Shown here piece after piece: positions 36,415-45,360 of a DNA stretch of 64,000 nt; the first letter of the stretch is position 1; each line of letters begins with the position of its first letter. This DNA is from Glutamicibacter sp. B1 (GTDB lineage Bacteria > Actinomycetota > Actinomycetes > Actinomycetales > Micrococcaceae), in NCBI RefSeq assembly GCF_039602135.1, contig NZ_CP125942.1:2046001-2110000 (forward strand), written 5' to 3'. Below the pieces are notes generated by a model. That model saw only the letters and a program-made list of their open reading frames with translations, was not told the DNA's origin and did no database searches. Both the position numbers and the translations under genes were made by a program.

Positions 36415-37263
36415 CTAGATACGGCAGGCGTGAATCTGGCTGACCAGAATGGCTCGGGCGCCCACGTCGTAAAGTTCATCCATGATGTTATTGGTCTGTG
36501 ACTTCTTCACCATCGCACGGACGGCAACCCACTCGGAGTTAGCCAGATCGGAGACGGTCGGCGACTCTAGTCCTGGGGTCAAAGCACAAGCCTGCTCAGC
36601 CTGTTCACGACGAACGTCGTAGTCAAGCATGACGTATTGGCGGGCAACCAACACACCGTTGAGACGGCGGATCAGCACGTCAAGGCCGGCTGGTTTGTGA
36701 TTGACTCGGCCGATCAGCACGGCCTCGGACTTCAGCAGTGGATCGCCGAAGATTTCCATGCCGGCGGCCTTGATGGTGTTACCGGTTTCGACCACGTCGG
36801 CGATGGCATCTGCCACACCAAGACGAACCGAAGATTCGATGGCTCCATCAAGACGGACGATCGAAGCTTCAATACCGGACTTTTCGAGGTAGTGGCGCAG
36901 CAAGACATCGTAGCTGGTGGCGATGCGCTTGCCGTTAAGCTGCTGTGCGTCGTTGAACGCACCAATGGGAGCAGCGAAGCGGAACGTGGACTTGCCGATG
37001 CCTAGGGACAGCTGCTCTTCAACGTCGTCATCCACGTCGGCATCGAGGTAGAGGTCGCGACCGGTGATTCCCACGTCGAGAATGCCTCGGCCGACGTACA
37101 CGGCGATATCGCGAGGGCGCAGGTAGAAGAATTCCACCTGGTTTTCTTCATCGACAAGAACCAGTTCGCGTGAATCGCGACGCTGGAGGTAACCGGCTTC
37201 CTTAAACATGGTGGAAGCGATTTCTGAGAGGGCACCCTTGTTGGGTAGGGCTACGCGGAGCAT
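36415..37263 (-). CDS. hisG: ATP phosphoribosyltransferase, long form
   Basis: HisG starts histidine synthesis by joining PRPP and ATP, and is inhibited by histidine. The 282-residue protein is the long form with a catalytic double domain (1 to about 205) and a C-terminal ACT-like regulatory domain (about 210-282). Family motifs seen are MLRVALPNKGALSE, DVGITGRDLY, RIATSYDVLLRHYLEKSG and DVVETGNTIKAAGM. No hisZ is needed with this form. A strong hairpin lies between hisE and hisG. Confidence 0.97.
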   Translation of the reverse strand: MLRVALPNKGALSEIASTMFKEAGYLQRRDSRELVLVDEENQVEFFYLRPRDIAVYVGRGILDVGITGRDLYLDADVDDDVEEQLSLGIGKSTFRFAAPIGAFNDAQQLNGKRIATSYDVLLRHYLEKSGIEASIVRLDGAIESSVRLGVADAIADVVETGNTIKAAGMEIFGDPLLKSEAVLIGRVNHKPAGLDVLIRRLNGVLVARQYVMLDYDVRREQAEQACALTPGLESPTVSDLANSEWVAVRAMVKKSQTNNIMDELYDVGARAILVSQIHACRI

Positions 37264-37357
37264 TGTTGACTCATTTCGTCAGTGTGGCGCTGCGGCGTTT
37301 AGCCATAAACAAGCGCCAAGGATTAATTTCGTTGGCCGTTGTTTCTGCCGTGCGTGC

Positions 37358-37391
37358 GCTGCACCCGGATCGTAGGTGATCCGGGCGCAGC
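37358..37391 (-). other. Strong hairpin in the hisE-hisG gap
   Basis: GCTGC-A-CCCGGATC pairs with GATCCGGG-C-GCAGC: 13 pairs and one mismatch, with a 6-nt loop. It lies 10 nt after the hisE stop and about 95 nt before hisG. No U-run follows on the minus strand. Confidence 0.6.
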
Positions 37392-37401
37392 GGCGCGACG
37401 G

Positions 37402-37665
37402 CTATAGATGCTTGTAAACGTCGGCCAAGGTCATGCCCTTGGCGATCATGAGAACCTGAAGGTGGTAGAGTAGCTGGGAGATTTCCTCTGCTGCGGCCTC
37501 GTCGGATTCGTACTCCGCAGCCATCCAAACTTCGGCGGCTTCCTCGACAACCTTTTTACCGATGCCATGGACACCAGAGTCGAGTTCGGTGACGGTACGA
37601 GAGCCTTCCGGGCGTTGCTGTGCCTTGAGCGATAGTTCGCTGAAGAGCTCGTCAAAAGTTTTCAC
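37402..37665 (-). CDS. hisE: Phosphoribosyl-ATP diphosphatase
   Basis: HisE removes pyrophosphate from PR-ATP, the second step of histidine synthesis. The 87-residue protein is of the usual actinobacterial length. It shows the MazG-like all-alpha motifs [15 protein letters not shown] and the EExxE-type metal ligands ([18 protein letters not shown]). The GTG at 37665 ([11 protein letters not shown]) has TAGGAT (37673-37678) 7 nt upstream and no Shine-Dalgarno, so it is probably leaderless. An ATG 21 codons upstream is open but would add a foreign N-terminus. It is the first gene of hisEGF. Confidence 0.96.
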   Translation of the reverse strand: MKTFDELFSELSLKAQQRPEGSRTVTELDSGVHGIGKKVVEEAAEVWMAAEYESDEAAAEEISQLLYHLQVLMIAKGMTLADVYKHL

Positions 37666-37672
37666 GGAACCA

Positions 37673-37678
37673 ATCCTA
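37673..37678 (-). promoter_or_regulatory. -10 box of a leaderless hisE mRNA
   Basis: TAGGAT on the minus strand ends 7 nt before the GTG start of hisE; the gap to ribH is 71 nt. Confidence 0.55.
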
Positions 37679-37736
37679 GCGTTTTTCTTGAACGTATCTG
37701 CATTCAGGTGGCCCTTTATGACGGGCAACCCTCGGC

Positions 37737-38228
37737 TCAGGCCAGCGCGGCTAGCGTCATGACAGCTGCCGAGTAGGCCTCATACCCCTTGTCTTCGCTG
37801 GAGTTTTCCAAGCCTGCACGGTCCAAGCCCTGCTGTTCATTATCGCAGGTAAGCACACCAAACCCGACCGGGGTTTTGGTGTCGACACTCACATTGGTTA
37901 AGCCATTGGTCGCAGCCAGGCAGACATAGTCAAAGTGCGGGGTACCCCCGCGAATGACCACGCCTAGGGCGATAATCGCGTCGTAGTCACTGGCCAGCGT
38001 GGCCGCCGCGACCGGAAGCTCAAAAGTTCCAGGTACACGAATCAGTGTGGTGTTCGCTTGAAGCCCGGCATCCTTAGCGGCACGTTGCGCGCCATCAATC
38101 AGGCCATTCATGATGACCTCGTGCCAGCTTGCCGCGACGATGGCGACCTTCAGATCGGCGAACTTCGCGGTACCGGCCAATGCTTTCAGCTGATCGGTGA
38201 CGTCTGTTGGTGCTCCGTGCTTGCTCAT
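37737..38228 (-). CDS. ribH: 6,7-dimethyl-8-ribityllumazine synthase
   Basis: RibH condenses 5-amino-6-ribitylamino-uracil with the four-carbon phosphate made by RibB to give lumazine. The 163-residue protein forms a pentamer or 60-mer in the family. Motifs seen are [55 protein letters not shown] (with the catalytic His) and [16 protein letters not shown]. It is the last gene of the riboflavin operon, 27 nt after ribBA. Confidence 0.98.
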   Translation of the reverse strand: MSKHGAPTDVTDQLKALAGTAKFADLKVAIVAASWHEVIMNGLIDGAQRAAKDAGLQANTTLIRVPGTFELPVAAATLASDYDAIIALGVVIRGGTPHFDYVCLAATNGLTNVSVDTKTPVGFGVLTCDNEQQGLDRAGLENSSEDKGYEAYSAAVMTLAALA

Positions 38229-38255
38229 AATTGTGCTCCTCTTGAGGTTCTCGTT

Positions 38256-39506
38256 TTAGGCGCCGTGATAGGCGTCGGCTGCGTTTTCGGAAAGCTCACT
38301 GTCCTGAAGGTTCAAGTGGTGACCGAAGCGCGCTTGTTTGGTGTGCAGGTAGGCTGAGTTTTCTTCGCGCGGGGCGATGCGCAGCCCCACCAATTCCTCG
38401 ACCTTGATCCCGGCATCGCTTAGTTGCTGTTGTTTGTCCGGGTTATTGCTCAAGAGCCGGATGGTGTCCAGTCCCATGGCCTTCAGGATCGCGGCCACCG
38501 CAAAATATTCTCGTGCGTCGGCCGGAAAACCGAGGTGCAAATTGGCATCCAAGGTGTCCATCCCGTTTTCCTGTAACGCGTAGGCGCGCAACTTATTGGC
38601 CAGACCAATGCCACGGCCTTCATGTCCGCGAATGTAGATAATGTGCCCGCCTTCGGCCGCGATCTGCGCCATGGAGGCATGCAGCTGTTCCCCGCAATCA
38701 CAACGATAGGAGCCAAAAATGTCTCCGGTGAGGCATTCGGAGTGGATCCGCACGAGGTTGCTTGGAGCGTGGCCCTCGGGAGGCTGGTGGCTCAAGACCA
38801 TATGCTCGTGTCCCTCGGCCGTGGCTGCACGGGCGGTGAAGTCGCCAAAAGCCGTGGGCAGGGTGATCGGATCGGTCAGTTCGATCTCGTCGTTGACCCG
38901 GCGCCAACGTGCCAAATCATCGATCGAGATCAGTGGTAGCTCGTGCTCGGCGGCGAAGACTCGCAGATCGTCAAGGCGCATCATCTCGCCATCATCCTTG
39001 GTGATTTCGCCGATGACGCCCACTGGTTCCAGCCCGGCAGCTCGGCACAAATCCACCGCAGCTTCGGTGTGACCACGGCGTTCAAGCACGCCGCCGGAAG
39101 CAGCACGCAGCGGGAAGATGTGCCCAGGGCGCGAAAGCTGTGCGGGATTGGTGGCGGGGTCGGCCAATAAGCGGCTGGTCAGCGCACGATCGGCCGCTGA
39201 AATTCCAGTGGTGATTCCTTCAGCAGCATCGCAGGTGATTGTGAAGGCGGTACCCTTGGCATCCTGATTGATACCCACCATCGGGCCCAAACCCAGAGCA
39301 TCGGCCCGTTCAGCCTCAAGTGGAACGCAGATCACCCCAGAGGTGTAGCGGATGGTGAAGGCCATCAGCGCGCTGGTGGCATGCTGTGCGGCGAAGATGA
39401 TGTCGCCTTCGTTCTCACGATCTTCATCGTCAACGACCACCACTGCGCGTCCAGCCGCTAGGGCAGCGAGCGCGACTGGGATCGGATCAAGTGTTGAGTT
39501 ACTCAT
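38256..39506 (-). CDS. ribBA: Bifunctional DHBP synthase / GTP cyclohydrolase II
   Basis: RibBA opens GTP and makes 3,4-dihydroxy-2-butanone 4-phosphate, the two entry points of riboflavin synthesis. Of 416 residues, about 1-205 are RibB (VVDDEDRENEGDIIFAA, RRGHTEAAVDLCRAAGL) and 210-416 are RibA. The zinc cysteines are in SECLTGDIFGSYRCDCGEQL, and YIRGHEGRGIGL carries the catalytic arginine region. Both halves keep their key residues. The ATG overlaps the ribE stop (ATGA). Confidence 0.97.
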   Translation of the reverse strand: MSNSTLDPIPVALAALAAGRAVVVVDDEDRENEGDIIFAAQHATSALMAFTIRYTSGVICVPLEAERADALGLGPMVGINQDAKGTAFTITCDAAEGITTGISAADRALTSRLLADPATNPAQLSRPGHIFPLRAASGGVLERRGHTEAAVDLCRAAGLEPVGVIGEITKDDGEMMRLDDLRVFAAEHELPLISIDDLARWRRVNDEIELTDPITLPTAFGDFTARAATAEGHEHMVLSHQPPEGHAPSNLVRIHSECLTGDIFGSYRCDCGEQLHASMAQIAAEGGHIIYIRGHEGRGIGLANKLRAYALQENGMDTLDANLHLGFPADAREYFAVAAILKAMGLDTIRLLSNNPDKQQQLSDAGIKVEELVGLRIAPREENSAYLHTKQARFGHHLNLQDSELSENAADAYHGA

Positions 39507-40129
39507 GATCGGGCACCGCCAAATTCGTTCAACCGGGCAACGTACTTGGCCAACACGTCGACCTCGATATTGAGCTTGTCGCCGATCTGACGGGTGCCCA
39601 TGGTGGTCTCGGCCAGCGTGATCGGGATGATGCCCACTTCTACCCAGTGCGAACCGGCATTGTTCGCTGGGGAGACCGCGGTGATGGTCAGCGAAATACC
39701 GTCCAAGGCGATGGAGCCCTTTTCAGCGGTCAATGGTGCGTACTGATCGTCGATGGAAATACGGAAGGTGGTCCACTGGCCATTGTCGATGCGCTCTAGT
39801 ACAACGCCGACGGTATCGACGTGACCTTGGACGACGTGGCCGTCAAGACGTGCGCCGGCCTGGGTGCAGCGTTCAAGGTTCACGCGCTGACCGGTCACTA
39901 GGGATCCGGTGGTGGTGCGTCGCAGGGTTTCGCCCATGACATCAACCTTGAGCGTATCGCCGTGCAGTTCGGTGGCGGTCAGGCAGACACCGTTGACGGC
40001 CAGAGAACCTCCCAATCCTAGGTTTTCGGTGTGACCCGGTGCGCGCAGGGTAAGGACCGCTAGGTCCTGTTCGGGATCGGTGCTGATGTCTTCGATGATC
40101 CCTTGGCCGGTAACGATTCCGGTAAACAT
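39503..40129 (-). CDS. ribE: Riboflavin synthase
   Basis: Riboflavin synthase dismutates two lumazines to riboflavin and the pyrimidine precursor. The 208-residue protein has two similar barrels: MFTGIVTGQGIIEDI...GGSLAVNGVCLT at the start, and HVVQGHVDTVGVV...GSIALDGISLTI in the second half. The C-terminal helix (LNIEVDVLAKYVARL) drives trimer formation. Both lumazine sites look intact. It lies between ribD (33 nt) and ribBA (4-nt overlap). Confidence 0.96.
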   Translation of the reverse strand: MFTGIVTGQGIIEDISTDPEQDLAVLTLRAPGHTENLGLGGSLAVNGVCLTATELHGDTLKVDVMGETLRRTTTGSLVTGQRVNLERCTQAGARLDGHVVQGHVDTVGVVLERIDNGQWTTFRISIDDQYAPLTAEKGSIALDGISLTITAVSPANNAGSHWVEVGIIPITLAETTMGTRQIGDKLNIEVDVLAKYVARLNEFGGARS

Positions 40130-40162
40130 GGTTTCTCCTCGGTAAAAATTTGTGGGTTCGCG

Positions 40163-41200
40163 TTAGGCGCGCGGCAGTGGTTCAAGATGCAGCATGATGT
40201 CTTCACCGAGCCGGGCCAGAGATTCATTGCTGGCGGTGTCTAACCGGTAGCGATGAGCTTGACTCAAGGTGGTGGTGGGCAGGTTCACCGACGAGCTACC
40301 TGCCCCGATGAGCAATGGTGCCTGGTAGCAGTAGAGCTCATCGGCTAGATCGGCTTCGATAAAAGCTGACGCTACCGTGGCACCACCTTCGATTAATAGG
40401 TGTGCCAGCCCCAGCTCGTTGGCGCGTTGGATCACTTCATGCACGTCGTGGGTCTTGATTTGTTCCCAGTCATCGCCTCGAATGAGGTCCAGTGTGCTGG
40501 GAAGTTCACGGTGGCCCATCACGAGGCGGTACGGCTGCTTGCTGTGAAGCTGGCCGTCCTTTGTGCGGGCGCTGAGCCGCGGATTATCAACAAGCGCCGT
40601 GGTGGTGCCGACCAGGATGCCATCCACGCGGGACCGTAAGCCATGGGCGTGATTGCGTGACTGTTCGGAAGTGATCCACTGGCTGGTGCCATCGGGCGCG
40701 TTAATGCGTGCGTCCAAGGACTGCGCCAACTTCACGGTGATGAACGGGCGTTGCTGCTTTTTGGATAGGAACCAGCGATGGTTCAAAGTTCGCGCCGCGG
40801 CATCGTCATCAAGCCGGTGGGTCGTGATTCCCCTGCTACGCAGGTACTCGGCTCCCCCGCTGGCTGCGGTGTTGTCGCTGACCGCGTAGTACACCGTGCC
40901 GATGCCGGCATCAGCGATGGCCTTGGCACATGGGCCGGTGCGACCGGTGTGGTTGCACGGTTCGAGGGTCACGACCATGGTCAGGGTGCGGGCAGTTGCC
41001 GAACTTAGGGTGCCCAGTCGGCGCAAGGCATCAACCTCGGCATGCGGGTGTCCGGCGCCAAGATGGTATCCGGTGGCGATCAAGTTGCCGTCCTGATCCA
41101 AAATGCAGGCACCCACCAGCGGGTTGGCCCCGCGATGACCTCGTCCAGCAGTTTCTAGTGCTGTGGCTAGGGCGGCTTCTAGGTCTCTGAGTGTCACCAT
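40163..41200 (-). CDS. ribD: Bifunctional pyrimidine deaminase/reductase RibD
   Basis: RibD deaminates and reduces the pyrimidine made by GTP cyclohydrolase II. The 345-residue protein has an N-terminal cytidine-deaminase-like zinc domain (HAEVDALRRLG with the catalytic Glu; TLEPCNHTGRTGPCAKAI with the two Cys). The C-terminal DHFR-like reductase (about 150-345) has KLAQSLDARINAPDG, ILVGTTTALVDNP and LLIEGGATVASAF. It starts 3 nt after the transporter gene stop. Confidence 0.96.
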   Translation of the reverse strand: MVTLRDLEAALATALETAGRGHRGANPLVGACILDQDGNLIATGYHLGAGHPHAEVDALRRLGTLSSATARTLTMVVTLEPCNHTGRTGPCAKAIADAGIGTVYYAVSDNTAASGGAEYLRSRGITTHRLDDDAAARTLNHRWFLSKKQQRPFITVKLAQSLDARINAPDGTSQWITSEQSRNHAHGLRSRVDGILVGTTTALVDNPRLSARTKDGQLHSKQPYRLVMGHRELPSTLDLIRGDDWEQIKTHDVHEVIQRANELGLAHLLIEGGATVASAFIEADLADELYCYQAPLLIGAGSSSVNLPTTTLSQAHRYRLDTASNESLARLGEDIMLHLEPLPRA

Positions 41201-41203
41201 TCT

Positions 41204-41917
41204 TTACGCACCTCCAGATCGCTGCTGCGAAATTCTTGGATCCGGCATTTCGGTTTCGATCCGTGGTTTTTCTTCGCGCTTTGATTTGGCCCAAACGAAG
41301 AACCCGATGAGTGTGAAGGCCCCGTAGAACAGGTACATGAATGCACTGGCGTAGTAGCCAGCTGAGAAGAGCAGGGGCACTCCGACCGCGTCTACTGCGA
41401 CCCAGATCAGCCAGAATTCGACCCATCCCTTGGCCATTCCGTAGGTGGCCAGCAGTGAACCGACGAAGGTCCATGCGTCGGCCCAGACCGGTTCGTAGGA
41501 CCCCAGAATCCGGAACAGCGGGGTCAGGGCCACGGTGCCGAGGGCGAGAACCGCGATCAGCGCAATCCTAGTCTTGTTTGAGGCCCACTGTGGGGTGACC
41601 GCGTGCCCGGTGCCATTTTTCGCTTGTTTCCAGCGGTACCAACCGAAAACAGAGACGGAAATGAACATGATTTGGCGGCCGGCTTGGCCCCAGAGGTTGG
41701 CCGTGTATCCGGTATCAAAGAGGCTACCGAGGAAGACCGTGAGCAACAGCAGGTTGCCGATGATGCCTACCGGCCAGGCCCAGACTTTGCGGCGCATTCC
41801 GCCAACGGCACTGGCCAGACCGAAGATGTTGCCGACAACTTCACGCACCAGTAGTGCTGAGGAGCCGATCGCAATTTGTGAGTTAAAAGCTTCAATGAGC
41901 CACCGCAGGAAATCCAT
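41204..41917 (-). CDS. ribM: PnuC-family transporter, probable riboflavin uptake protein RibM/PnuX
   Basis: PnuC-fold proteins are facilitators for vitamin nucleosides; in Actinobacteria the members behind FMN riboswitches (PnuX/RibM) take up riboflavin. The 237-residue protein has seven hydrophobic segments and the family pattern WAWPVGIIGNLLLLTVF and FGWYRWKQAKNG, WVEFWLIWVAVDAVGVPL. The charged C-terminus faces the cytosol. Substrate assignment rests on the riboswitch and the following rib genes, not on residues. The second of two adjacent ATGs (41917) has the better spacing from GAAGGG. It is the first gene of the operon. Confidence 0.85.
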   Translation of the reverse strand: MDFLRWLIEAFNSQIAIGSSALLVREVVGNIFGLASAVGGMRRKVWAWPVGIIGNLLLLTVFLGSLFDTGYTANLWGQAGRQIMFISVSVFGWYRWKQAKNGTGHAVTPQWASNKTRIALIAVLALGTVALTPLFRILGSYEPVWADAWTFVGSLLATYGMAKGWVEFWLIWVAVDAVGVPLLFSAGYYASAFMYLFYGAFTLIGFFVWAKSKREEKPRIETEMPDPRISQQRSGGA

Positions 41918-41984
41918 CATTCCACCCTTCTCGAAGCGGCGGCTCCGGGGGTGCATTTGATGGGCCTGTGGCTCCGCTTTAGAA

Positions 41985-42006
41985 GGTAGCCCTATCGCGG
42001 GCTACC
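41985..42006 (-). other. Hairpin between the FMN aptamer and ribM
   Basis: GGTAGCCC/GGGCTACC, an 8-bp perfect stem with a 6-nt loop, follows the aptamer and is followed by TTCTAAAG on the minus strand, a poor U-run. It is a candidate part of the expression platform. Confidence 0.5.
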
Positions 42007-42032
42007 GGCGGTACCAAAAGGCAAATCAAATT

Positions 42033-42166
42033 CGTGCTTCTCCCATCCAGACTTTAACTGTCGGTACCGGAATTTCACCGGCTCAACCGCAACCTTGGCT
42101 TGTGGCCTTAGTTGCGGGTCGCGGACTATCACCGCCGGTTCGGACTTTCACCGACCCCGGAGCACG
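42033..42166 (-). ncRNA. FMN riboswitch (RFN element)
   Basis: On the minus strand all conserved RFN blocks are present in order: GGGGTCGGTGAAAGTCC, GAACCGGCGGT, AGTCCGCGACCCG, AAGGTTGCGGTTGAGCCGGT, GAAATTCCGGTACCGAC and AGTCTGGATGGGAGAAG. P1 is closed by CGTGCT (42161-42166) and AGCACG (42033-42038). It lies between rpe and ribM and controls the whole riboflavin operon. A CAGAAT box (42188-42193) could be its own -10. No terminator with a U-run is seen, and CACCC upstream of the ribM Shine-Dalgarno (GGGTG) could pair with it, so translational control is the better guess. Confidence 0.97.
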
Positions 42167-42210
42167 TATTCGTGTTTACTACAAATTATTCTGACACACT
42201 TGGAGCGGTA

Positions 42211-42873
42211 TTAATGACCACCCAAAGCAAGATTGCGTAACACATCAACTTCCACAGATGGTTCTGGGGCCGAATACACCGCGGATCCGGCCACAAATAC
42301 GTCGGCCCCGGCTTCCGCTGCACGCGCAATCGTGTCGCGCGAAATGCCACCGTCAACCTGAAGGGCAATGGGCTTGCCGCTTCCTTCGATCGCTGCCCGA
42401 GCACGTCGAATCTTGGGCAGAACCAGGTCCAGGAACTTCTGACCGCCGAAGCCTGGTTCCACGGTCATCAACAGGACCATATCCAGTTCGTCGAGCATGT
42501 CAATGTAGGGCTCGATCGGGGTTGCCGGGCGCAAGGCCATGGCAGCCTTGGTCCCAGCCGAACGCAGTTCACGGGCCAAACGGATAGGTGCGCTGGCCGC
42601 TTCGGCATGGAAGGTGACCGAGTCCACGCCGAGCTGTGCGTATTCGGGCGCCCAGCGGTCGGCGTCTTCAATCATCAGGTGCACGTCGATGGGTAGCTTG
42701 CTGACTTTTTGCAGGGCGTCGACCACTGGCAGACCGAGCGTCAGGTTCGGAACAAAATGGTTGTCCATGACGTCCACATGCACGGCGTCGGCGGTATGAA
42801 TCCGGTCCAACTCACTGGCCAGATTGGCGAAGTCGGCGGAGAGGATCGAGGGATTGATCCGTGCGTTGCGCAT
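42211..42873 (-). CDS. rpe: Ribulose-phosphate 3-epimerase
   Basis: Rpe interconverts ribulose-5-phosphate and xylulose-5-phosphate in the pentose phosphate pathway, and so feeds riboflavin and histidine synthesis nearby. The 220-residue TIM barrel has [34 protein letters not shown] (metal His and catalytic Asp), [26 protein letters not shown] and [12 protein letters not shown] with the second catalytic Asp. It lies 28 nt after rsmB on the same strand. Confidence 0.97.
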   Translation of the reverse strand: MRNARINPSILSADFANLASELDRIHTADAVHVDVMDNHFVPNLTLGLPVVDALQKVSKLPIDVHLMIEDADRWAPEYAQLGVDSVTFHAEAASAPIRLARELRSAGTKAAMALRPATPIEPYIDMLDELDMVLLMTVEPGFGGQKFLDLVLPKIRRARAAIEGSGKPIALQVDGGISRDTIARAAEAGADVFVAGSAVYSAPEPSVEVDVLRNLALGGH

Positions 42874-42901
42874 AGTTGCTCCTTGGAAAGCTCGTACTTG
42901 G

Positions 42902-44428
42902 CTAGGCTTTTTTACTCAAGATGGCCATGAACATGGCGTCGGTACCGTGGATGTGTGGCCATAGTTGCACGGTGCTGCCTTCGGCTAATGCATGACCTGC
43001 GGCCGGCGCGTCGGCGTAAACCACGTCGGAGACCGCTGCGGCGGTGTCCAGCAGAACCGCGTCCTCGTGGCGTTTGAGGAAGTCCTCAACCACAAGTCGG
43101 GTTTCAGCCTGGTGTGGTGAGCAGGTGACAAATCCGATGACACCGCCCACGCGTACCGCGTTAAAGGCAGCGTCCAGGAGTTCGCCTTGAAGCGCGGTCA
43201 GCTCTGGAATGTCTCGTGGTGCCTTGCGCCAACGGGACTCTGGTCGGCGACGTAATGCACCCAATCCCGAGCACGGGGCATCAACCATGATGCGGTCGTA
43301 GTCCCCCGCGTAGTCTTCCCCGCCGAAGGTGCGGCCGTCTTCTTCGGTTACCATCCAGTAGTCGTGTGGGACGGCGTCCAGGGAGTTGGCGACCAGGCGG
43401 GCGCGGTGAGCGGTGGGCTCGTTGGCAGTCAAGCGGGCATCACGTTCAACGGCGATGGCACCAAGTAGGGCTGCTTTGCCACCGGGGCCAGCGCAGAGGT
43501 CCAGCCAGTAGCGGTCTTCGCCGGATTCGGGTAACTGCACATTGGCCAGGGTCCGAGCCATCACCTGACTACCAGCATCCTGCACTCGCACGGTGCCTTC
43601 TTTAACACCAGGAACGCGAGCGACATCGCCGTGCTTGTAGGTGGCGGAATCGGGTACAAGGGTGCCAGGTTCTGCGCCGAGTTCCAGTGCGCCACTCAGC
43701 TCGCCGAGTCCGGGCAGGGCCACCAGATTGACCAGTGGTGCCAGGTTATCGGCCTGAAGTAGGGCCTCAATTTCAGCTGCGTCACGGCCGTGGGCGATCA
43801 ACGCTCCGCGGAGCGCGCGGACAATCCAGTCCGGATGCGAGTGCTTGATCGATAGGCGTTCGGACTCTGAACTGGCGGCATCACTGAGCTGCTTGGTCCA
43901 GGCTTCGACTTCTTGTGCGGAGACACGACGTAGAACCGCGTTGATCAGTCCCGAGGGCCCGGCACCAATCTGGGCTCGGGCCAGGGACACCGTCTCATCA
44001 AGAGCCGCGTGTTTTGGTACGCGCATGGCCAGTAGCTGGTGTGCGCCTAGGCGCAAGGCATCCAAAATGGCTGGGTCAAGTTCAGTGAGCGGTCGGTCGA
44101 CCAGGGTACTCAAGATCGCGTCGTAGAAGCCTTGACCGCGTAGGGCCCCGTAAGCCAGTTCGGTCGCAAATCCGGCATCGCGACGATCCAGCTGGTACTC
44201 ACGAATCAATTTTGGTAGGACCAAGTTGGCGTAGGCATCCGAGCCGGAGACTTCGCGCAGGACCTTGAAGGCTACCAGTCGGGCCGGATCGGCCTGGCGT
44301 TTACGCTGCCCGGGGGCTGCTTGCGAGTATTTGCGGGGCCCTGCTTGACCGCGGTTGCGGGTGCGTCCTTGCGCATTGCGTCGTGGTTCGTTCTCGCGGT
44401 ATCCGCCGCGTGGTTCCTGCGTGCTCAT
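42902..44428 (-). CDS. rsmB: 16S rRNA m5C967 methyltransferase
   Basis: RsmB (Sun/Fmu) methylates a cytosine in helix 31 of 16S rRNA. The 508-residue protein has a basic, unstructured N-terminal tail (about 1-45), a NusB-like RNA-binding domain (about 48-185) and the SAM domain. Motifs are [17 protein letters not shown] (about residue 310), [20 protein letters not shown] and [19 protein letters not shown], with the two catalytic Cys in PCSG and TCSP. Its start overlaps the fmt stop (ATGA), so it is co-translated with fmt. Confidence 0.96.
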   Translation of the reverse strand: MSTQEPRGGYRENEPRRNAQGRTRNRGQAGPRKYSQAAPGQRKRQADPARLVAFKVLREVSGSDAYANLVLPKLIREYQLDRRDAGFATELAYGALRGQGFYDAILSTLVDRPLTELDPAILDALRLGAHQLLAMRVPKHAALDETVSLARAQIGAGPSGLINAVLRRVSAQEVEAWTKQLSDAASSESERLSIKHSHPDWIVRALRGALIAHGRDAAEIEALLQADNLAPLVNLVALPGLGELSGALELGAEPGTLVPDSATYKHGDVARVPGVKEGTVRVQDAGSQVMARTLANVQLPESGEDRYWLDLCAGPGGKAALLGAIAVERDARLTANEPTAHRARLVANSLDAVPHDYWMVTEEDGRTFGGEDYAGDYDRIMVDAPCSGLGALRRRPESRWRKAPRDIPELTALQGELLDAAFNAVRVGGVIGFVTCSPHQAETRLVVEDFLKRHEDAVLLDTAAAVSDVVYADAPAAGHALAEGSTVQLWPHIHGTDAMFMAILSKKA

Positions 44429-45357
44429 GCGAAACTCACTTTCGTTCCTTGTGAGAGCACGCCACGTGCCCAGTCGGAGGCCATCATCATCTTTTTGCCC
44501 GGAGGCTGGATTTCGGTGGGTTCAAGAGCCCAGGTTGCGGTGCCGATGAACACCTTGGGCTGTTTGCCCGGTTCAATGCGCACTTCACCCGGGGCCAGAT
44601 CGGTGATCGTACGATGCTCACGCAGTGGGCCGAATTTGAACCGTTGATTCTCGACCTTGATCCATGCGCCGGGGAAGGGCGTGGTCCCGTGGGCGCGACG
44701 CCTAATTTCGGTTGCGGGTCGCGTGAAGTCTAGTTCCGCATCGACATCGGTAATTTTAGGAGCATAGGTATGTGAACCCTGCTGTGGCACCGCAACTGCT
44801 TGTGAGGCATCGAGCGCCTGCAGGGTCTGAACCAAGAGGGTGGAACCAGAATGGCTTAAGCGCTCCAGCATGATCCCTGCCGTATCCAACTCGTCGATTC
44901 GCTCGGTAACCTGACCAAAGACCGGTCCGGTATCAAGCCCGGTTTCCAGCTGGAAGGTCACAGCGCCGGTGATGTCATCACCATTGATGATCGAATGTTG
45001 CACCGGGGCGGCGCCACGCCACTGAGGCAGCAGGGAGAAGTGTAGGTTGATCCAACCGTGGGTCGGCACCTTCAAAGCTGCTTCCGGAACCAGTCCACCG
45101 TAGGCGACGATCGCGGCGGCTTCGAGGTCTAGAGCTTTCAGCTCGGCGGTGGTTTCCTCGGTGATTTTTGCGGCCTTAATAATGGGCAAGCCCAGTTCTT
45201 CGGCGCGTGCGGCCACAGGTGAAGGAGTGAGTACTCGCTTGCGACCCAGTGGTGCATCCGGCCGTGTCAGTACCGCTGCGATGTCGAATCCAGCCTCAAC
45301 TAGGTAATCCAGCGAGGTCACGGCCACCTGAGGTGTTCCAGCAAAAAGAATTCGCAC
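44425..45357 (-). CDS. fmt: Methionyl-tRNA formyltransferase
   Basis: Fmt formylates initiator Met-tRNA with 10-formyl-THF. The 310-residue protein has MRILFAGTPQVAVTSLDYLV at the start and the catalytic motif LHFSLLPQWRGAAPVQHSII (about 108-127). FQLETGLDTGPVF follows, and the C-terminal tRNA-binding OB domain covers about 205-305. It stands 3 nt after def, the deformylase that removes the same formyl group. Confidence 0.97.
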   Translation of the reverse strand: MRILFAGTPQVAVTSLDYLVEAGFDIAAVLTRPDAPLGRKRVLTPSPVAARAEELGLPIIKAAKITEETTAELKALDLEAAAIVAYGGLVPEAALKVPTHGWINLHFSLLPQWRGAAPVQHSIINGDDITGAVTFQLETGLDTGPVFGQVTERIDELDTAGIMLERLSHSGSTLLVQTLQALDASQAVAVPQQGSHTYAPKITDVDAELDFTRPATEIRRRAHGTTPFPGAWIKVENQRFKFGPLREHRTITDLAPGEVRIEPGKQPKVFIGTATWALEPTEIQPPGKKMMMASDWARGVLSQGTKVSFA

Positions 45358-45360
45358 TTG

